From a virus: a DNA stretch of 37,788 bases. Made by a program: the position numbers and the translations under genes. The stretch covers positions 1 to 37,788 of the IMG/VR virus record IMGVR_UViG_3300044911_003337; one strand, written 5' to 3'. The notes under the pieces are model-generated. The model did not search any database. It had not been told where the DNA came from and worked only from the letters and a program-made list of their open reading frames with translations. Numbering within the stretch: position 1 is the stretch's first letter; each line of letters begins with the position of its first letter. Below are positions 1 to 9,683 of this stretch, one piece after another.

Positions 1-631
1 TCTGCAAGCGAGTCAAGCAGTCGGTAAGACCGTTCTGCGTTTCTTTGTCGCGGAAGTACAAGTCGGATTGTTCGGTGTCTCCGGTCACCACGAGTTTCGA
101 TTTCTCTCCGATGCGGGTAAAGATCATGCGCATCTGTTGCACAGTGGCATTCTGCATTTCGTCAGCAACTACAAAAGCGTTCTTGAACGTGATACCACGC
201 ATGTAGGCCAATGGAAGAATTTGGATATTGCCCTTGTCGATCAAGTCTGTCACGATGTTTTTGCCCAACTGATCGATACTGATTTCCATGAGAGGCATCA
301 TGAAAGGTGCGATCTTGTGGTTAAAGTCGCCCGGCAAAAATCCCATCTTCTCCCCGGCTTCTACATACGGGCGGGTCAAGATTAGGCGTTGATAATCGCC
401 GTTGAGGATGCCCATCAATCCGGCGACAATAGCCAAGTGGCTTTTGCCCGAACCAGGCACACCGTAAATCACAGAAACTTCATACGATTGGATAGTCTTG
501 ATGGCCTGCCGCTGTCCTTCGTTTTTACCGGCCAGAATCAATCCCTGATGCATGTGCTTCTGTTGAATTTTGTGCGGCGAGGAAACTTCCTCGACCAGTG
601 CCTTGCCCTTTTTGACGGATTTCTTGGACAT
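1..631 (-). CDS. phoH: PhoH-like ATPase (3' end cut by window edge)
   Basis: The ORF starts at ATG 631 and runs off the left edge, so only about the first 210 residues are visible. A Walker A motif GVPGSGKS lies near residues 57-64. A Walker B-like stretch VVADEMQN and the PhoH-typical VVTGDTEQSDL follow. PhoH proteins are P-loop ATPases related to the NTPase half of superfamily 1 helicases, and T4-like phages often carry one; a role in RNA or nucleotide metabolism is suspected but not settled. The N-terminus is lysine-rich. It begins 6 nt after the stop of the resolvase gene, so the two are probably cotranscribed. Confidence 0.93.
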   Translation of the reverse strand, partial: MSKKSVKKGKALVEEVSSPHKIQQKHMHQGLILAGKNEGQRQAIKTIQSYEVSVIYGVPGSGKSHLAIVAGLMGILNGDYQRLILTRPYVEAGEKMGFLPGDFNHKIAPFMMPLMEISIDQLGKNIVTDLIDKGNIQILPLAYMRGITFKNAFVVADEMQNATVQQMRMIFTRIGEKSKLVVTGDTEQSDLYFRDKETQNGLTDCLTRLQ

Positions 632-637
632 ACGAAA

Positions 638-1183
638 TTACTCCAACGTGCTTGTGAAGAGATACTTACAAAGATAGAAACTATCGACGATATCGGATAT
701 CGGGCTGGTTACATTGACTCCTTTACGTTTGAATCTAGCCATGAGATCAACTTTGGTCTCACCGAGAAACGCTCTATACATTGCATTTTTGTCCGAATTT
801 CCTTTGCCGGTGGCGTATTTCTTAAGGCTGGTTGGAGCCAGAGTCTTCCATTGGCGGTTGGCAACATAGAGAAAATACTTGAGTATCCCTGTGTTTTCTG
901 CGATGTGGAAGACCTTACCCCTTGCGCCCATGGCGTAGTCTTCCAACAGAATCATGTCTGCATTACTCACCAAACCACTTGCCCATTGGCCGATTCGGAT
1001 AAATCGTTCGATCTGATCCTTGGGTGGTTCAAAGTAGGTACCATTTGCATTTGCAAATGTCCCAGCATATTTGGGTGTGTCGGTGAGATAGTGGATACTG
1101 CATTTGTCGAAGCAGAAATCCTTTGTGTTTGCAATGGTAATGCAGGGACACCGCATCGAATAGTCAATACCGGCAATGATCAT
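638..1183 (-). CDS. RuvC-like Holliday junction resolvase
   Basis: The 181-aa product starts with an RNase H-fold beta strand carrying an acidic residue (IIAGIDYS, Asp7). A second acidic strand (LLEDYA) lies in the middle. The C-terminus has a lysine-rich segment followed by SPISDIVDSFYL, which supplies the last catalytic aspartates. This layout fits RuvC-like resolvases, which cut four-way DNA junctions before packaging; T4 itself uses the unrelated gp49. The start is well supported because the catalytic strand begins at residue 2. No ribosome-binding site is visible, and a late-type ATAAATA box lies only 6 nt upstream, so the message may be leaderless. Confidence 0.78.
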   Translation of the reverse strand: MIIAGIDYSMRCPCITIANTKDFCFDKCSIHYLTDTPKYAGTFANANGTYFEPPKDQIERFIRIGQWASGLVSNADMILLEDYAMGARGKVFHIAENTGILKYFLYVANRQWKTLAPTSLKKYATGKGNSDKNAMYRAFLGETKVDLMARFKRKGVNVTSPISDIVDSFYLCKYLFTSTLE

Positions 1184-1235
1184 ACCGGGTATTTATGAAA
1201 ACAAGCGATAGCGTTTGGGCTACCGCCTGTTGGAG

Positions 1236-4200
1236 TTAGGTCAGGCAACCGCCGCCACCACACGCAACTTCTTGCGTGCCAACGGTGGAATTCTGCTGCT
1301 CAATGAGCTTGCTGTAATCCACTCGCTTGTGGGTTTTGCTGATATCATACCACAATTTCCAGTTGTATACGTCTTTGAGCAAATATGTAGATTTTACCAA
1401 GTCGTTGGCATGGTAGTTCTTGGCAAATTTCTTCAATCTTGCAATCCAATCCAGTTTTCTTTGGCGATGCTGTTCTTCGTGGTCGAGAACTTTCTTCTCG
1501 CGAAGATCTTCTCCATAGCCCAGGGCCGTAGAACACGCCGCCCAGAGATCGCCGTAAACCACCATTGCGTCTTCGATGATACCCGAAGCCAAGATGCTAC
1601 TCGGTCCGTATTCCTTGACGATTTCTTCCGGCGTGAGAACTTCGGTAAAGGGTGCCTGAGTGTAATCCTTATCTCCACTGCTGCCGAGCAGACTCACACC
1701 AGCAAAGTACTGGCGATTGTCGTAAATGAAACTCTCGACGGCGTCCCACTCTTCTGGTTTGACCACAATGGTATTGCTTACGTTGTGGCTGAGCCAGGGT
1801 TGGGTGCATAGCGAGGGATTCTTTCCATACTCCACCCAATTTTCTTGAGTACTCTTCACGTGCATTAGCATCTGAATGGCGTTTACGTCTTTCTTGAAGA
1901 CCGCCTTGTCAGTTGGGATTTCGCACGCAAACGAAATACAGTAATCAGTCTTGTTGGCACTCCAACTGCTTTCTTCGACTGCCCGTGGATTATGCTCCAT
2001 GAAATACTGTGCCGGTGCTTCCATCTTGTTGGCCTGTACACGGCGAATGTACCGCTTGGCGTGGTGCGGATGGATACCACTACTGGTACCCAGCATGCAA
2101 CTTGTGGACCCCTCTGGCTTGATGCAAGTAATGCGAGCCGCTGGATTGATACCAATGATCGCAGATACGGCGCGATTCACTTCGATCAGGCTTTGGGCCA
2201 CTTCTTTTTGTAGTTTGGGATCTAGAAGAATAGACGGGGATTCCATTATTCCCGTGATACTCACACCCAGCAAAGCTTCTCGCTTGACAATCCGCTCTGT
2301 GACTTCTCCCAGATAGGGAAACGATGTGTATCCGGCTTGTAGAGTACCAATGATGGCAGCGGCACGGGCAGCCTTCCTGAAAAGGTTTGCCGAGGTGATT
2401 TTTCCACCATTCATCGACGAAAGATTGCAGAATTGCCATCCGCTGTTTCCACGGTCGTCGTAGCACCAGAAGCCGATTTCGACGCAATTGTGGCTCATGA
2501 AGCCGTTTGCGTCAAATGCCGAGATTCCCGGGATGGTGCAGTCATAGACAGCTTCGGGTTCATTCCGTGTGATGCTGGCGATTGTGGTTTGGAATTTGGT
2601 GCAATATGGTGCTCGAATTCGCGAAGCGACAATCTCATTGAGACGATTTTGCTTGTTGGCATCATGGAAGCCAATCAACTCGGCAAATCGCTCGATCATA
2701 TCCTTCGATACCACCAATTCATGGATCGCCTTGCAGTGATAAGGTATCCCCTTGATTTTACGGACGCCTTCGCATCGACGATTCTTGAAAATCTTGCTGG
2801 CGATCCCCAAACGAAGAAGCATGCGTTGTGTGGTTTGGAGATTTTCGAGAATGACGCTAGTCAGACGGATGCTGGTTCCTTTCTCGGAAGTGCCTTGCAC
2901 GCTGCCATCTGCGTCAAAATAACCACGCAAAAATCCACGATATGCATCATAACTCAAGCTTTCGACGCGAGAATCAAGAATTTTATTACCGTGTACAATT
3001 CCGTACGATTCGGCAAGATTTTTTAGTTTGCGAGACTCGACTCGAACTTTTTCAACGGTGGATGTTTGTGCATACCCATTAACATGTTCGGACGACAGAT
3101 CATTGGATTTCAGATATTCGAGGGCAACATCGCGCATGTCGTTGCAATTTTCATTCCAATAATCTACCACGGCGGTCTCTTCGCTAACAAATCCATCGCC
3201 GATTAGATTGCCAAGCAACCAACCAGTTTCAAAATTGAGATTTCCTTGCCATGAATGGTTACTGTGGTTGTTCAACATAAGCGTATCGCCGACATTGAGT
3301 TGATCGACAATGGTCCATGCGCCCGACGAGTCCAAGAACGCATGATTGTGAGTGGCGGAAATCTCATATCCTTCTTCTGTTCGGATGGTGAATGTTGGTT
3401 GATAACCCGTTTCCACAAATCCGGCATCCGTAGAGGGATAGATTTTTCCGTCAACAATGGCATTAAACTTCTTGCCCACCAAATCCTTGGCACGGAAAGA
3501 TCCACGATCGGTTAGAATCATGGTTTCCCCGGAAACGCATGGGTTTGGCACTATTTCGGTGCTATCAGCCCAATAGAATCCCGGTTCTCCGTATTGCTTG
3601 GTACATTGCATCAAACGGCGAAATTGCTCTGGCGTCGTTTGATTCTTGAGCAACAATGCGCTGTTGTTGCTTCGGCCTCGTTGAGGATTGTCGATGAACC
3701 AATTGCCAGTCTTGGCATTCATCATTTCTTCGTCATCGACCGAGAAAATGCAAATGGTCGCCGATCGCCGAATGCCACCCGAGAGGACGGCATCCGAGGC
3801 ATGCATCACAATGTCGTACGCATCGATGGGCCGCAATTTGGTTTGGCCGCGAGCCACGCACTCATCAAGCAGATTTCGAATTTTCTTGTGGGTGTTGCGA
3901 AGAGGTTCAAAGCCAGGTGCTCTACCAATTCCGTGACTAAACAGACTGCCTTTGGGGCGAATCTTGTTGTATACAAACTTGACTACCTTACCCTGATACT
4001 CTGGGTAGATTCCATTCTCGAAATATGAATTGACGAGAACGCCGATACTCTCGGCCCAACCTTCGATGCTGTCTTCAATCTCGTATGGAATGATTTCGGT
4101 TTTTTCGCCAAGATCAAGATTGGGTAGTTTGGCTACGTGGTGTCGCTGGACGCTAAATCCAACGCCAGTACCGCACAGCAAATTGTACATGGCCTCTTGA

Positions 4201-4508
4201 AAGAACCGAGGCCTGTCGCAGTAGCTACCGCAGCAATTGTAGCTACGAGCATTGTGCTGTACCACGGCATGCCCAGCAAACTGTAGGTTTCTTTGGCTGC
4301 CGATGGCCAATTTGTTGTGGTATGAATCGAACGCCTCGTCTAAGAAAGGCCGCAACTCCGCAATAGCATGGGAGTATTTGGCTTCGTGCATAGACTTACT
4401 GCGATCAATGCATTCACTCCATGTTTCTCTTCTTTCTTTTTCTGGAAGGTACTTCGCATACTTAGAAACAAATGTATAGTCTGCAAGTGCCTGAACTTGT
4501 GTATCCAA
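1236..4508 (-). CDS. nrdJ: Class II (B12-dependent) ribonucleotide reductase with intein
   Basis: This enzyme reduces ribonucleoside triphosphates to deoxy forms using adenosylcobalamin. The extein matches monomeric class II reductases: KYAKYLPEKERRETW near the N-terminus, the SGGIRRSA region, the radical-cysteine motif NPC-VE, FCNLSSMN, and a redox-active C-terminal CGGGGCLT. An intein splits NP from CVE (positions 2487-3539). The ORF stays open to TTG 4550. I prefer TTG 4508 because it lies 11 nt after the thyX stop, has AAAGGG 6 nt upstream, and avoids overlap. Extein length is about 739 aa, usual for the family. It sits between thyX and the resolvase in a nucleotide-metabolism run. Confidence 0.93.
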   Translation of the reverse strand: MDTQVQALADYTFVSKYAKYLPEKERRETWSECIDRSKSMHEAKYSHAIAELRPFLDEAFDSYHNKLAIGSQRNLQFAGHAVVQHNARSYNCCGSYCDRPRFFQEAMYNLLCGTGVGFSVQRHHVAKLPNLDLGEKTEIIPYEIEDSIEGWAESIGVLVNSYFENGIYPEYQGKVVKFVYNKIRPKGSLFSHGIGRAPGFEPLRNTHKKIRNLLDECVARGQTKLRPIDAYDIVMHASDAVLSGGIRRSATICIFSVDDEEMMNAKTGNWFIDNPQRGRSNNSALLLKNQTTPEQFRRLMQCTKQYGEPGFYWADSTEIVPNPCVSGETMILTDRGSFRAKDLVGKKFNAIVDGKIYPSTDAGFVETGYQPTFTIRTEEGYEISATHNHAFLDSSGAWTIVDQLNVGDTLMLNNHSNHSWQGNLNFETGWLLGNLIGDGFVSEETAVVDYWNENCNDMRDVALEYLKSNDLSSEHVNGYAQTSTVEKVRVESRKLKNLAESYGIVHGNKILDSRVESLSYDAYRGFLRGYFDADGSVQGTSEKGTSIRLTSVILENLQTTQRMLLRLGIASKIFKNRRCEGVRKIKGIPYHCKAIHELVVSKDMIERFAELIGFHDANKQNRLNEIVASRIRAPYCTKFQTTIASITRNEPEAVYDCTIPGISAFDANGFMSHNCVEIGFWCYDDRGNSGWQFCNLSSMNGGKITSANLFRKAARAAAIIGTLQAGYTSFPYLGEVTERIVKREALLGVSITGIMESPSILLDPKLQKEVAQSLIEVNRAVSAIIGINPAARITCIKPEGSTSCMLGTSSGIHPHHAKRYIRRVQANKMEAPAQYFMEHNPRAVEESSWSANKTDYCISFACEIPTDKAVFKKDVNAIQMLMHVKSTQENWVEYGKNPSLCTQPWLSHNVSNTIVVKPEEWDAVESFIYDNRQYFAGVSLLGSSGDKDYTQAPFTEVLTPEEIVKEYGPSSILASGIIEDAMVVYGDLWAACSTALGYGEDLREKKVLDHEEQHRQRKLDWIARLKKFAKNYHANDLVKSTYLLKDVYNWKLWYDISKTHKRVDYSKLIEQQNSTVGTQEVACGGGGCLT
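2487..3539 (-). mobile_element. Intein with LAGLIDADG homing endonuclease inside nrdJ
   Basis: The insertion is 351 residues, starting with Cys (CVSGETMILTDRG) and ending SHN before the extein Cys. Splicing block B is visible as the ATHNHAFLDSSG segment. Two LAGLIDADG-type motifs are present, GWLLGNLIGDGFV and YRGFLRGYFDADGSV, so the homing endonuclease looks intact. It sits exactly at the catalytic cysteine of the reductase, so the enzyme is inactive until splicing. Inteins are common at conserved sites in phage reductases; mobility is inferred from the intact endonuclease motifs. Confidence 0.93.
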
Positions 4509-4518
4509 TGTCGTCCCT

Positions 4519-5523
4519 TTACTTTGTGATATTTGAGATCTTTTGAGCAAATTCTGACAGCTCTCGGTTGCTCATGCCGATGCGTTTTCCTTCGGTTTCG
4601 GTGAACAATGTCAATCCGGTTCCGTTTGAAGACTTTAGCATATTACCCAGCAATTCCAATTCCATTCTAGAGAAAGTTACAGATTTCAGAATGTAGTCTT
4701 CAAATGCCTTGATACAGATCGGGTATCTTGGGGCCAGCAAGGTATATATCGCATTGGCATAGTCTCTGATCTCTTTTTGGGCATGCGAGTCCATTCGCAA
4801 GCGCATGAAATGCATCAGGTTATGCAAATCGCATTTCCAATACGCCATGGTATAGTGACTCACGGGCAAACAGGTGCGAGCCAGTTCGCGAGATACCCCA
4901 ACATCGATTCGACGTTGATATTCATCAAATCCCACCTCTTCGGCTCGCATATGCTTCTCGCTATCGCGAATGCGAATCAAGGCATTTGCAGCTTCATGAA
5001 TGTCTTCGGACTTTGTTCCATTTCCTTCTTCGATCAGTGTGTCAATGACCTGCTCGCGAATGGTAGCATCCCCGTAGTCGAGCAAAAGATAGTCGTTGTG
5101 CTCGTAATACATGGATTCTTCGCCGCCCTGCTTGTTTGTTGTGCTCTGTTTCCGCCATTCGCCAGGAGTTGGAGTGTAAAATTCGTTGGGCAATTCGCTA
5201 TAACGACCAGAAAGCTCGTTGACATTGGCTGTGCGGTGACGAATCCACTGCCGCCACACAAAAACTGGCACCTTGACCAAGAATCTGGCTTCGGCCATCT
5301 CAAGAGGACTAGTGTGGCCATGGCGAAGTAGGTATCTAATTAGGTGAAGATCGTCATTTACGGTCTTTGTCCCCTGCCCATAGCTTACTCTGGCACTTTC
5401 GGCGATGGTGGAATCGCTTCCCATAGTTTCTTTGAGCACAACAAAGCCATGATCAAGTACTTTGATGGCATTTGGGTCATCTTTGACGTCGTCCCAGGTG
5501 ATATTTTTGGTCAATTCGCTCAT
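4519..5523 (-). CDS. thyX: FAD-dependent thymidylate synthase ThyX
   Basis: ThyX makes dTMP from dUMP using FAD, NADPH and methylenetetrahydrofolate. The diagnostic motif is present as RHRTANVNELSGRYSEL (RHRxxSxNExSxRY family, with Ala in place of the first Ser). A second conserved stretch is REQVIDTL and the later SRELARTCLPVSHYT. At 334 aa it is longer than many bacterial ThyX (220-250 aa), with extra residues at the N-terminus and at the C-terminal end. The start at ATG 5523 has AAAGGA upstream. It lies between primase and ribonucleotide reductase and supplies thymidylate for replication. Confidence 0.93.
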   Translation of the reverse strand: MSELTKNITWDDVKDDPNAIKVLDHGFVVLKETMGSDSTIAESARVSYGQGTKTVNDDLHLIRYLLRHGHTSPLEMAEARFLVKVPVFVWRQWIRHRTANVNELSGRYSELPNEFYTPTPGEWRKQSTTNKQGGEESMYYEHNDYLLLDYGDATIREQVIDTLIEEGNGTKSEDIHEAANALIRIRDSEKHMRAEEVGFDEYQRRIDVGVSRELARTCLPVSHYTMAYWKCDLHNLMHFMRLRMDSHAQKEIRDYANAIYTLLAPRYPICIKAFEDYILKSVTFSRMELELLGNMLKSSNGTGLTLFTETEGKRIGMSNRELSEFAQKISNITK

Positions 5524-5537
5524 TTTTGGTCCTTTCT

Positions 5538-6563
5538 TTAGCGTTTCCAGTTGTTGACGGCCAAAACAGCCGCCAAACCCTGAAAAGTGTTGGTGTCTAC
5601 AAGATTTTTCACATCAATACCTACTTTGACCATGTCGTTTAGGTCTTTTTCGGTAACAGATGACGGAAAAACGCATATCCGAAAGCCTCTTTGGGCCACA
5701 TCCTGCATCGCACTTACGATTTGGGTGTTTCTGGGCTCGTTATCGTAAATGAAAACGGTGTTTTGTGTGTCAAACCCCATCTCGTCATAGTTTACCATGC
5801 TACCCGCGAGAGCAATAGCATTGGGTAGAAAGAGACTGTCGATGGGACCTTCTAGGCAATAGTTGCGGACGGCTGGGTTCAGACGCTCTAGGCCGTAGAT
5901 TTTCGTGATTTTGTGTGCCGGAGACCTAAGTGTCATGTATCTCATTCGAGATTCCGGATCATATGACCTACCTTGTATGGCAAATAGCTCGCCCGTCGCA
6001 CTAAAAAAGGGTATGACCAGTCTCGCTTCTACTGTCGAGCGAACAGCACACCCCAAATTTTGTGCGCAGGTTGCGTTGAAATCTTCACTGTGATACAAAA
6101 GATGCCAGCGTTCCTCTGGAATTCTTCGTGATTCTACATAAGATCTGGCATAATGATCACTAGGCAACTCATTGATAGATGTGCAATGCGTCAATGCTCG
6201 CATTTCGGTCTTCAAATTCTGCTGAGAATTTTGAACTTTCGAAACCAACTCCTGATATGCAGTCTTGGCGTCGGATGTTCCGTACTTTTCGCGCAGATTT
6301 TCGATGCGATAGTCCGCAAACAGAGAGTCGTCAAAGTCTTTCAGGAAGTTCTGAAAGGTATTTGTGAACCCACAATTGTGGCATTTGACAAAATACTTGC
6401 CGCTGTTTTCTTGAAAGAAGAAAAATCGTGTTTTGGTTTTGTTGGTTTTGCTATCGCCGCAAATGGGGCAGCGGCAGCAGGCAACATTTGATCGCTTCCA
6501 GGAAAATCGTTCGAGTTTCTGGGAGACCAAATTGATATACTTGGCGTCAATATAGTAGCTCAT
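5538..6563 (-). CDS. DNA primase (T4 gp61-like)
   Basis: A zinc-ribbon lies near the N-terminus (CRCPICGD, then FVKCHNCGF), typical of DnaG-type primases. A TOPRIM-like core follows, with YCLEGPIDSLFLPNA and the acidic VFIYDNEPRN strand. The 341-aa length agrees with T4 gp61, which makes RNA primers for lagging-strand synthesis with the gp41 helicase. I chose ATG 6563 rather than 6575 because GGAG lies 6 nt before it. It overlaps the end of the preceding small acidic gene, suggesting translational coupling. Confidence 0.9.
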   Translation of the reverse strand: MSYYIDAKYINLVSQKLERFSWKRSNVACCRCPICGDSKTNKTKTRFFFFQENSGKYFVKCHNCGFTNTFQNFLKDFDDSLFADYRIENLREKYGTSDAKTAYQELVSKVQNSQQNLKTEMRALTHCTSINELPSDHYARSYVESRRIPEERWHLLYHSEDFNATCAQNLGCAVRSTVEARLVIPFFSATGELFAIQGRSYDPESRMRYMTLRSPAHKITKIYGLERLNPAVRNYCLEGPIDSLFLPNAIALAGSMVNYDEMGFDTQNTVFIYDNEPRNTQIVSAMQDVAQRGFRICVFPSSVTEKDLNDMVKVGIDVKNLVDTNTFQGLAAVLAVNNWKR

Positions 6564-6792
6564 AGATATCTCCATTTACGGGAGGAGCACCAAATCCATT
6601 TCCGTAGGCATCTCCTTCTTCGCTGTCGCCTGTTCCGTCTGATTCTGCGCTATGTCTGCCGTTCGTTCCATCTTCTCCGGAACCGCTGCCATTTCCATAC
6701 ATGTCCTGAGTCCAATCTGCGCCGTGACCATCTCCATGGGACCACACATCACGCATCGCCAAGTAACCGAAGAAAATCTTCCTGAATCTCAT
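6547..6792 (-). CDS. Small Gly/Asp-rich protein of unknown function
   Basis: An 81-aa product. The first 15 residues are basic and hydrophobic (MRFRKIFFGYLAMRD). The rest is rich in Gly, Asp, Glu and Ser, with HGDGHGADW and SDGTGDSEEGDAYGNG, and looks disordered. The start codon overlaps the DNA polymerase stop as ATGA, and the 3' end overlaps the primase start, so it sits translationally coupled between two replication genes. I do not recognise a family. Confidence 0.7.
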   Translation of the reverse strand: MRFRKIFFGYLAMRDVWSHGDGHGADWTQDMYGNGSGSGEDGTNGRHSAESDGTGDSEEGDAYGNGFGAPPVNGDIYELLY

Positions 6793-9314
6793 CCAAAAAA
6801 TCCTGAAAGGCTCGGTCGTGCCACCGGACTCCAATTCGCGGCTTGCATCAATGTTTCGAGGGGCGTCAAAAAGGTTCTTTGGTAGTGTTCACGGTAGTCG
6901 ATGTATTTCTCAAGCTCGAATTCTCGTGGTGGGTTGCCAATAAAGGCTATCACCTTTTGACCGAATGGGTTGGGTTCGCGCAAATGAACATACTTGATTT
7001 TGTCTCCATTGGTAATGGGTGCGTAGAACTTGTCTAGACCCAACTTGACCAACCCGGCATTGTGTATCAACGCGGCTTTAACCTGGCATGGCGTGCCTTT
7101 ACGATAGATGGTATGCTTATCGGCATAGACGTCCATCTTGTTAGCAGATCGGGGAATAGCTACATCTTTCACGCTGCTAGAAAAGAACTGTTTCTTGAAA
7201 TTGGCAATGTACTGTTGCACGGTCGCTTCATCTTTGGTCAGCATCAAATGAATGCATTTCTTGAGATGTTCGCGGCACATTGCGGGTGTACTGGAACGCT
7301 GAGTCTCGATGCCCATGATCTTGAGTTCGGGAGTCTTTTTGCGAACGCCCTCGTTGTCATAGACGTTGAGGCAGTACATCTTCTTGGCTTTCCACAATCC
7401 TCGGTCGGCGATAGCCTCTCTCTTCATCTCCATTCTTTGCGCATAGGCGTTCATTTTGGTGGCAAGTTCTTGGAACGACGCTTCGATAAATGGATCGAGT
7501 GCCTTTCTGCAAAACTTGTCCAAGAACGTGACGACTTTGTCTGGGATGGTGGTATCGATACCGCTCAACTTCACGGCGTTGCTCAGGTTCAAATAAACGC
7601 TGTCGGTGTCGCTGGCGATGATGTAGTCGTGATTGTTGGTCTTGAGTTGCTTGTTCAGATACTCATTGAGTTTTTTCTGAATCCAGCGAATGGCCAACTG
7701 ACCACTGACCGTGATTGCTTCGGCTTGTCTCAAATCAAAGTAACGGAAATGCTCGTTACCAATTGCACCGTATGCCGAGTTGAGCGCGATCTTGTATGCC
7801 ATCTGCATGGTACCGTACATCGCCACATTTCGTTTGCAAATGGTGCGTTCGGCATCATCGATGTTGGTTTCCAGTTTCTTTTTGTTTTCTGTTTCGAGTT
7901 TCTTGAAATGCTTGCGCTGGTTGTAGAATTTGGTCATGAGTTCTGGCAAGAACCCAAGTTTATCACGAACAAAGACGGCACCATTGGCAGCCATTGCATA
8001 GTTGCGTTCTTTGACGTAACTGGTATCAAACTCCCCCGACAGCATCGTATCGACCGAATACTTTGGCGCAGAATGCTCGTCAACAATAGTGTCTGGGCTG
8101 ATGTTGTACTGAAGAATCAAGTGGGGATACAGGCTTGCGACGTCGTAACTCACGATCCAATCGTGGAACCCAATGATAGGTTCCTTGACGGCGGCACCCT
8201 TATACTGCTCGGTCTTGTTCTTTTTGACCTTGGGTGGAATGACGATGTTTTGCTTGCGCAGGTGATTGTAGATGATACAATCCCACATGCGAACCTGCCC
8301 GAAGACGTCGTTGTAGTTTGTTTTGGCCAAATAGGCCATGCTTATGTGCAAGCCCAACAGATTCAGTTTCTGGTCCAATTCGGCAACCAGATCGACGTCC
8401 ACGACGTTATACTCGACAAACTTCTGGAAGTTTTGCTGATAGAAATCTCGAATATGGTCGTATTCCGAGTAGTCGATCTTTTTCTTGCCTAGTTCCACTT
8501 CGGCGATATGGTCAAGTTTGTAACTCTCTCGCTTGTTGGGGCTGTACTTCTTGTACAACTCTAGGTAGTCGAGAATATCTACACCGTAGATCAAAAAAAC
8601 CTGATTGGGTTTGTTGTTGAACTCCACGGTCGTTTCTTTGATGCGACTCCAGGGGCTCAGTTTCTTGGCCTTGGCCACGCCCTGTTTACCAAACAGGCGG
8701 ATGATGCGATTAACCAGATACGGGATATCGTAGAAACGAACATTCCATCCGGTGATAATGTCAGGATCGATAGAGCACCACAAATCGATGAAATGCTCTA
8801 GCATGTCCTTTTCGTCGGAAAAGATGCGCTGGTCGATAGTGGTGTCGGCTAGAACAAAGGCATTCAAAGCCATGACATACCGTTTATCGCCGCACCGGAC
8901 CGTGATGACGTTGATGCGTTCGCGAGCATCTTTTGGCGAACTAAAGCCATCCTCGCATTCGGTTTCAATGTCAACATTGATGATGCGCAACAACTTTTGG
9001 TCGTATTCGATTTCCTGATGTTCTGGGTACAAGTCCGAAATGTACTGATATGCCCAGTCGGTGTTGCCGTAAATGGAGAAATTGCGCACGCCATCGTAGC
9101 GATCGACAAATTCTCTCGCATTATCAATGGAATCTAGCTTTACGGGCTCAACATACTCGCCCTCGATAGTTCGATATTGGGTCTGGGTCTTGCTGGAAAC
9201 ATAAAGAGTCGGCGAAAAGCCGACTTTCTTTTGCTCGCGCACACCATTGCGATAGCCACGATATAGGATATTGTTACCAGACGTCTGGACGTTGGTATAA
9301 AACCAAGTACTCAA
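6789..9314 (-). CDS. Family B DNA polymerase (T4 gp43-like)
   Basis: This is the replicative polymerase with proofreading exonuclease. Visible motifs are exo I VDIETE, exo II GWNVRFYDIPYLVNR, polymerase motif A YDVASLYPHLI, motif B NSAYGAIGN and motif C ASDTDSVY. The N-terminus WFYTNVQTSGNNI aligns with T4 gp43 EFYISIETVGNNI. I place the start at TTG 9314, where GGAGG lies 5 nt upstream, although the frame stays open to TTG 9332. The product is about 841 aa, slightly shorter than T4 gp43 (898 aa). It is followed by an ATGA-coupled small gene. Confidence 0.96.
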   Translation of the reverse strand: MSTWFYTNVQTSGNNILYRGYRNGVREQKKVGFSPTLYVSSKTQTQYRTIEGEYVEPVKLDSIDNAREFVDRYDGVRNFSIYGNTDWAYQYISDLYPEHQEIEYDQKLLRIINVDIETECEDGFSSPKDARERINVITVRCGDKRYVMALNAFVLADTTIDQRIFSDEKDMLEHFIDLWCSIDPDIITGWNVRFYDIPYLVNRIIRLFGKQGVAKAKKLSPWSRIKETTVEFNNKPNQVFLIYGVDILDYLELYKKYSPNKRESYKLDHIAEVELGKKKIDYSEYDHIRDFYQQNFQKFVEYNVVDVDLVAELDQKLNLLGLHISMAYLAKTNYNDVFGQVRMWDCIIYNHLRKQNIVIPPKVKKNKTEQYKGAAVKEPIIGFHDWIVSYDVASLYPHLILQYNISPDTIVDEHSAPKYSVDTMLSGEFDTSYVKERNYAMAANGAVFVRDKLGFLPELMTKFYNQRKHFKKLETENKKKLETNIDDAERTICKRNVAMYGTMQMAYKIALNSAYGAIGNEHFRYFDLRQAEAITVSGQLAIRWIQKKLNEYLNKQLKTNNHDYIIASDTDSVYLNLSNAVKLSGIDTTIPDKVVTFLDKFCRKALDPFIEASFQELATKMNAYAQRMEMKREAIADRGLWKAKKMYCLNVYDNEGVRKKTPELKIMGIETQRSSTPAMCREHLKKCIHLMLTKDEATVQQYIANFKKQFFSSSVKDVAIPRSANKMDVYADKHTIYRKGTPCQVKAALIHNAGLVKLGLDKFYAPITNGDKIKYVHLREPNPFGQKVIAFIGNPPREFELEKYIDYREHYQRTFLTPLETLMQAANWSPVARPSLSGFFG

Positions 9315-9344
9315 ATGAGCCTCCGAAGGCAACCGTCGAAGAAA

Positions 9345-9674
9345 TTACGCCGTCTTTTCTTCTTGCTTGCTTTTCACGTAACTGGCCAACAGGACAGCGT
9401 AGTTGATGATATCGATGATGGTGTCTTCGAGTTTTTCGTCGGGAACTTTGAATTCCCCAGAATCGGCAAACGAACTAAGGCGGCTCAACTTGTCGGTCAG
9501 TCGAACCAAAAAGCCCTTCTCGGTGGTCGTGATGCCCATGTCTTCACATCGAGTGAAATTGGCGAAGGGTTCGTCTGCCCCCTTTCCAGCATAGTCTGCA
9601 TTCTTCAACTTCATCAATTCCCGGGCCGCATTACAAAGAATCTGATGATTTGTGAGCAACTGTTCCCGTGTCAT
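9345..9674 (-). CDS. DUF1599 / nucleotide-modification-associated domain protein
   Basis: A 109-aa helical protein. The segment KLKNADYAGKG..EPFANF followed by FLVRLTDKLSRL and LEDTIIDIINYAVLL is the signature of the DUF1599 (Nucleotide modification associated domain 1) family, thought to be related to all-alpha NTP pyrophosphohydrolases such as MazG. Its place between dUTPase and DNA polymerase fits a role in dNTP pool control. The reaction is not known. The start ATG 9674 lies 9 nt downstream of the dUTPase stop. Confidence 0.75.
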   Translation of the reverse strand: MTREQLLTNHQILCNAARELMKLKNADYAGKGADEPFANFTRCEDMGITTTEKGFLVRLTDKLSRLSSFADSGEFKVPDEKLEDTIIDIINYAVLLASYVKSKQEEKTA

Positions 9675-9683
9675 AGCAATCCT

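Noticed and set aside
7062-8492. 476-codon open frame on the plus strand
   Set aside because: It lies antisense to the DNA polymerase, which has every family motif. The open frame is a shadow of its codon bias.
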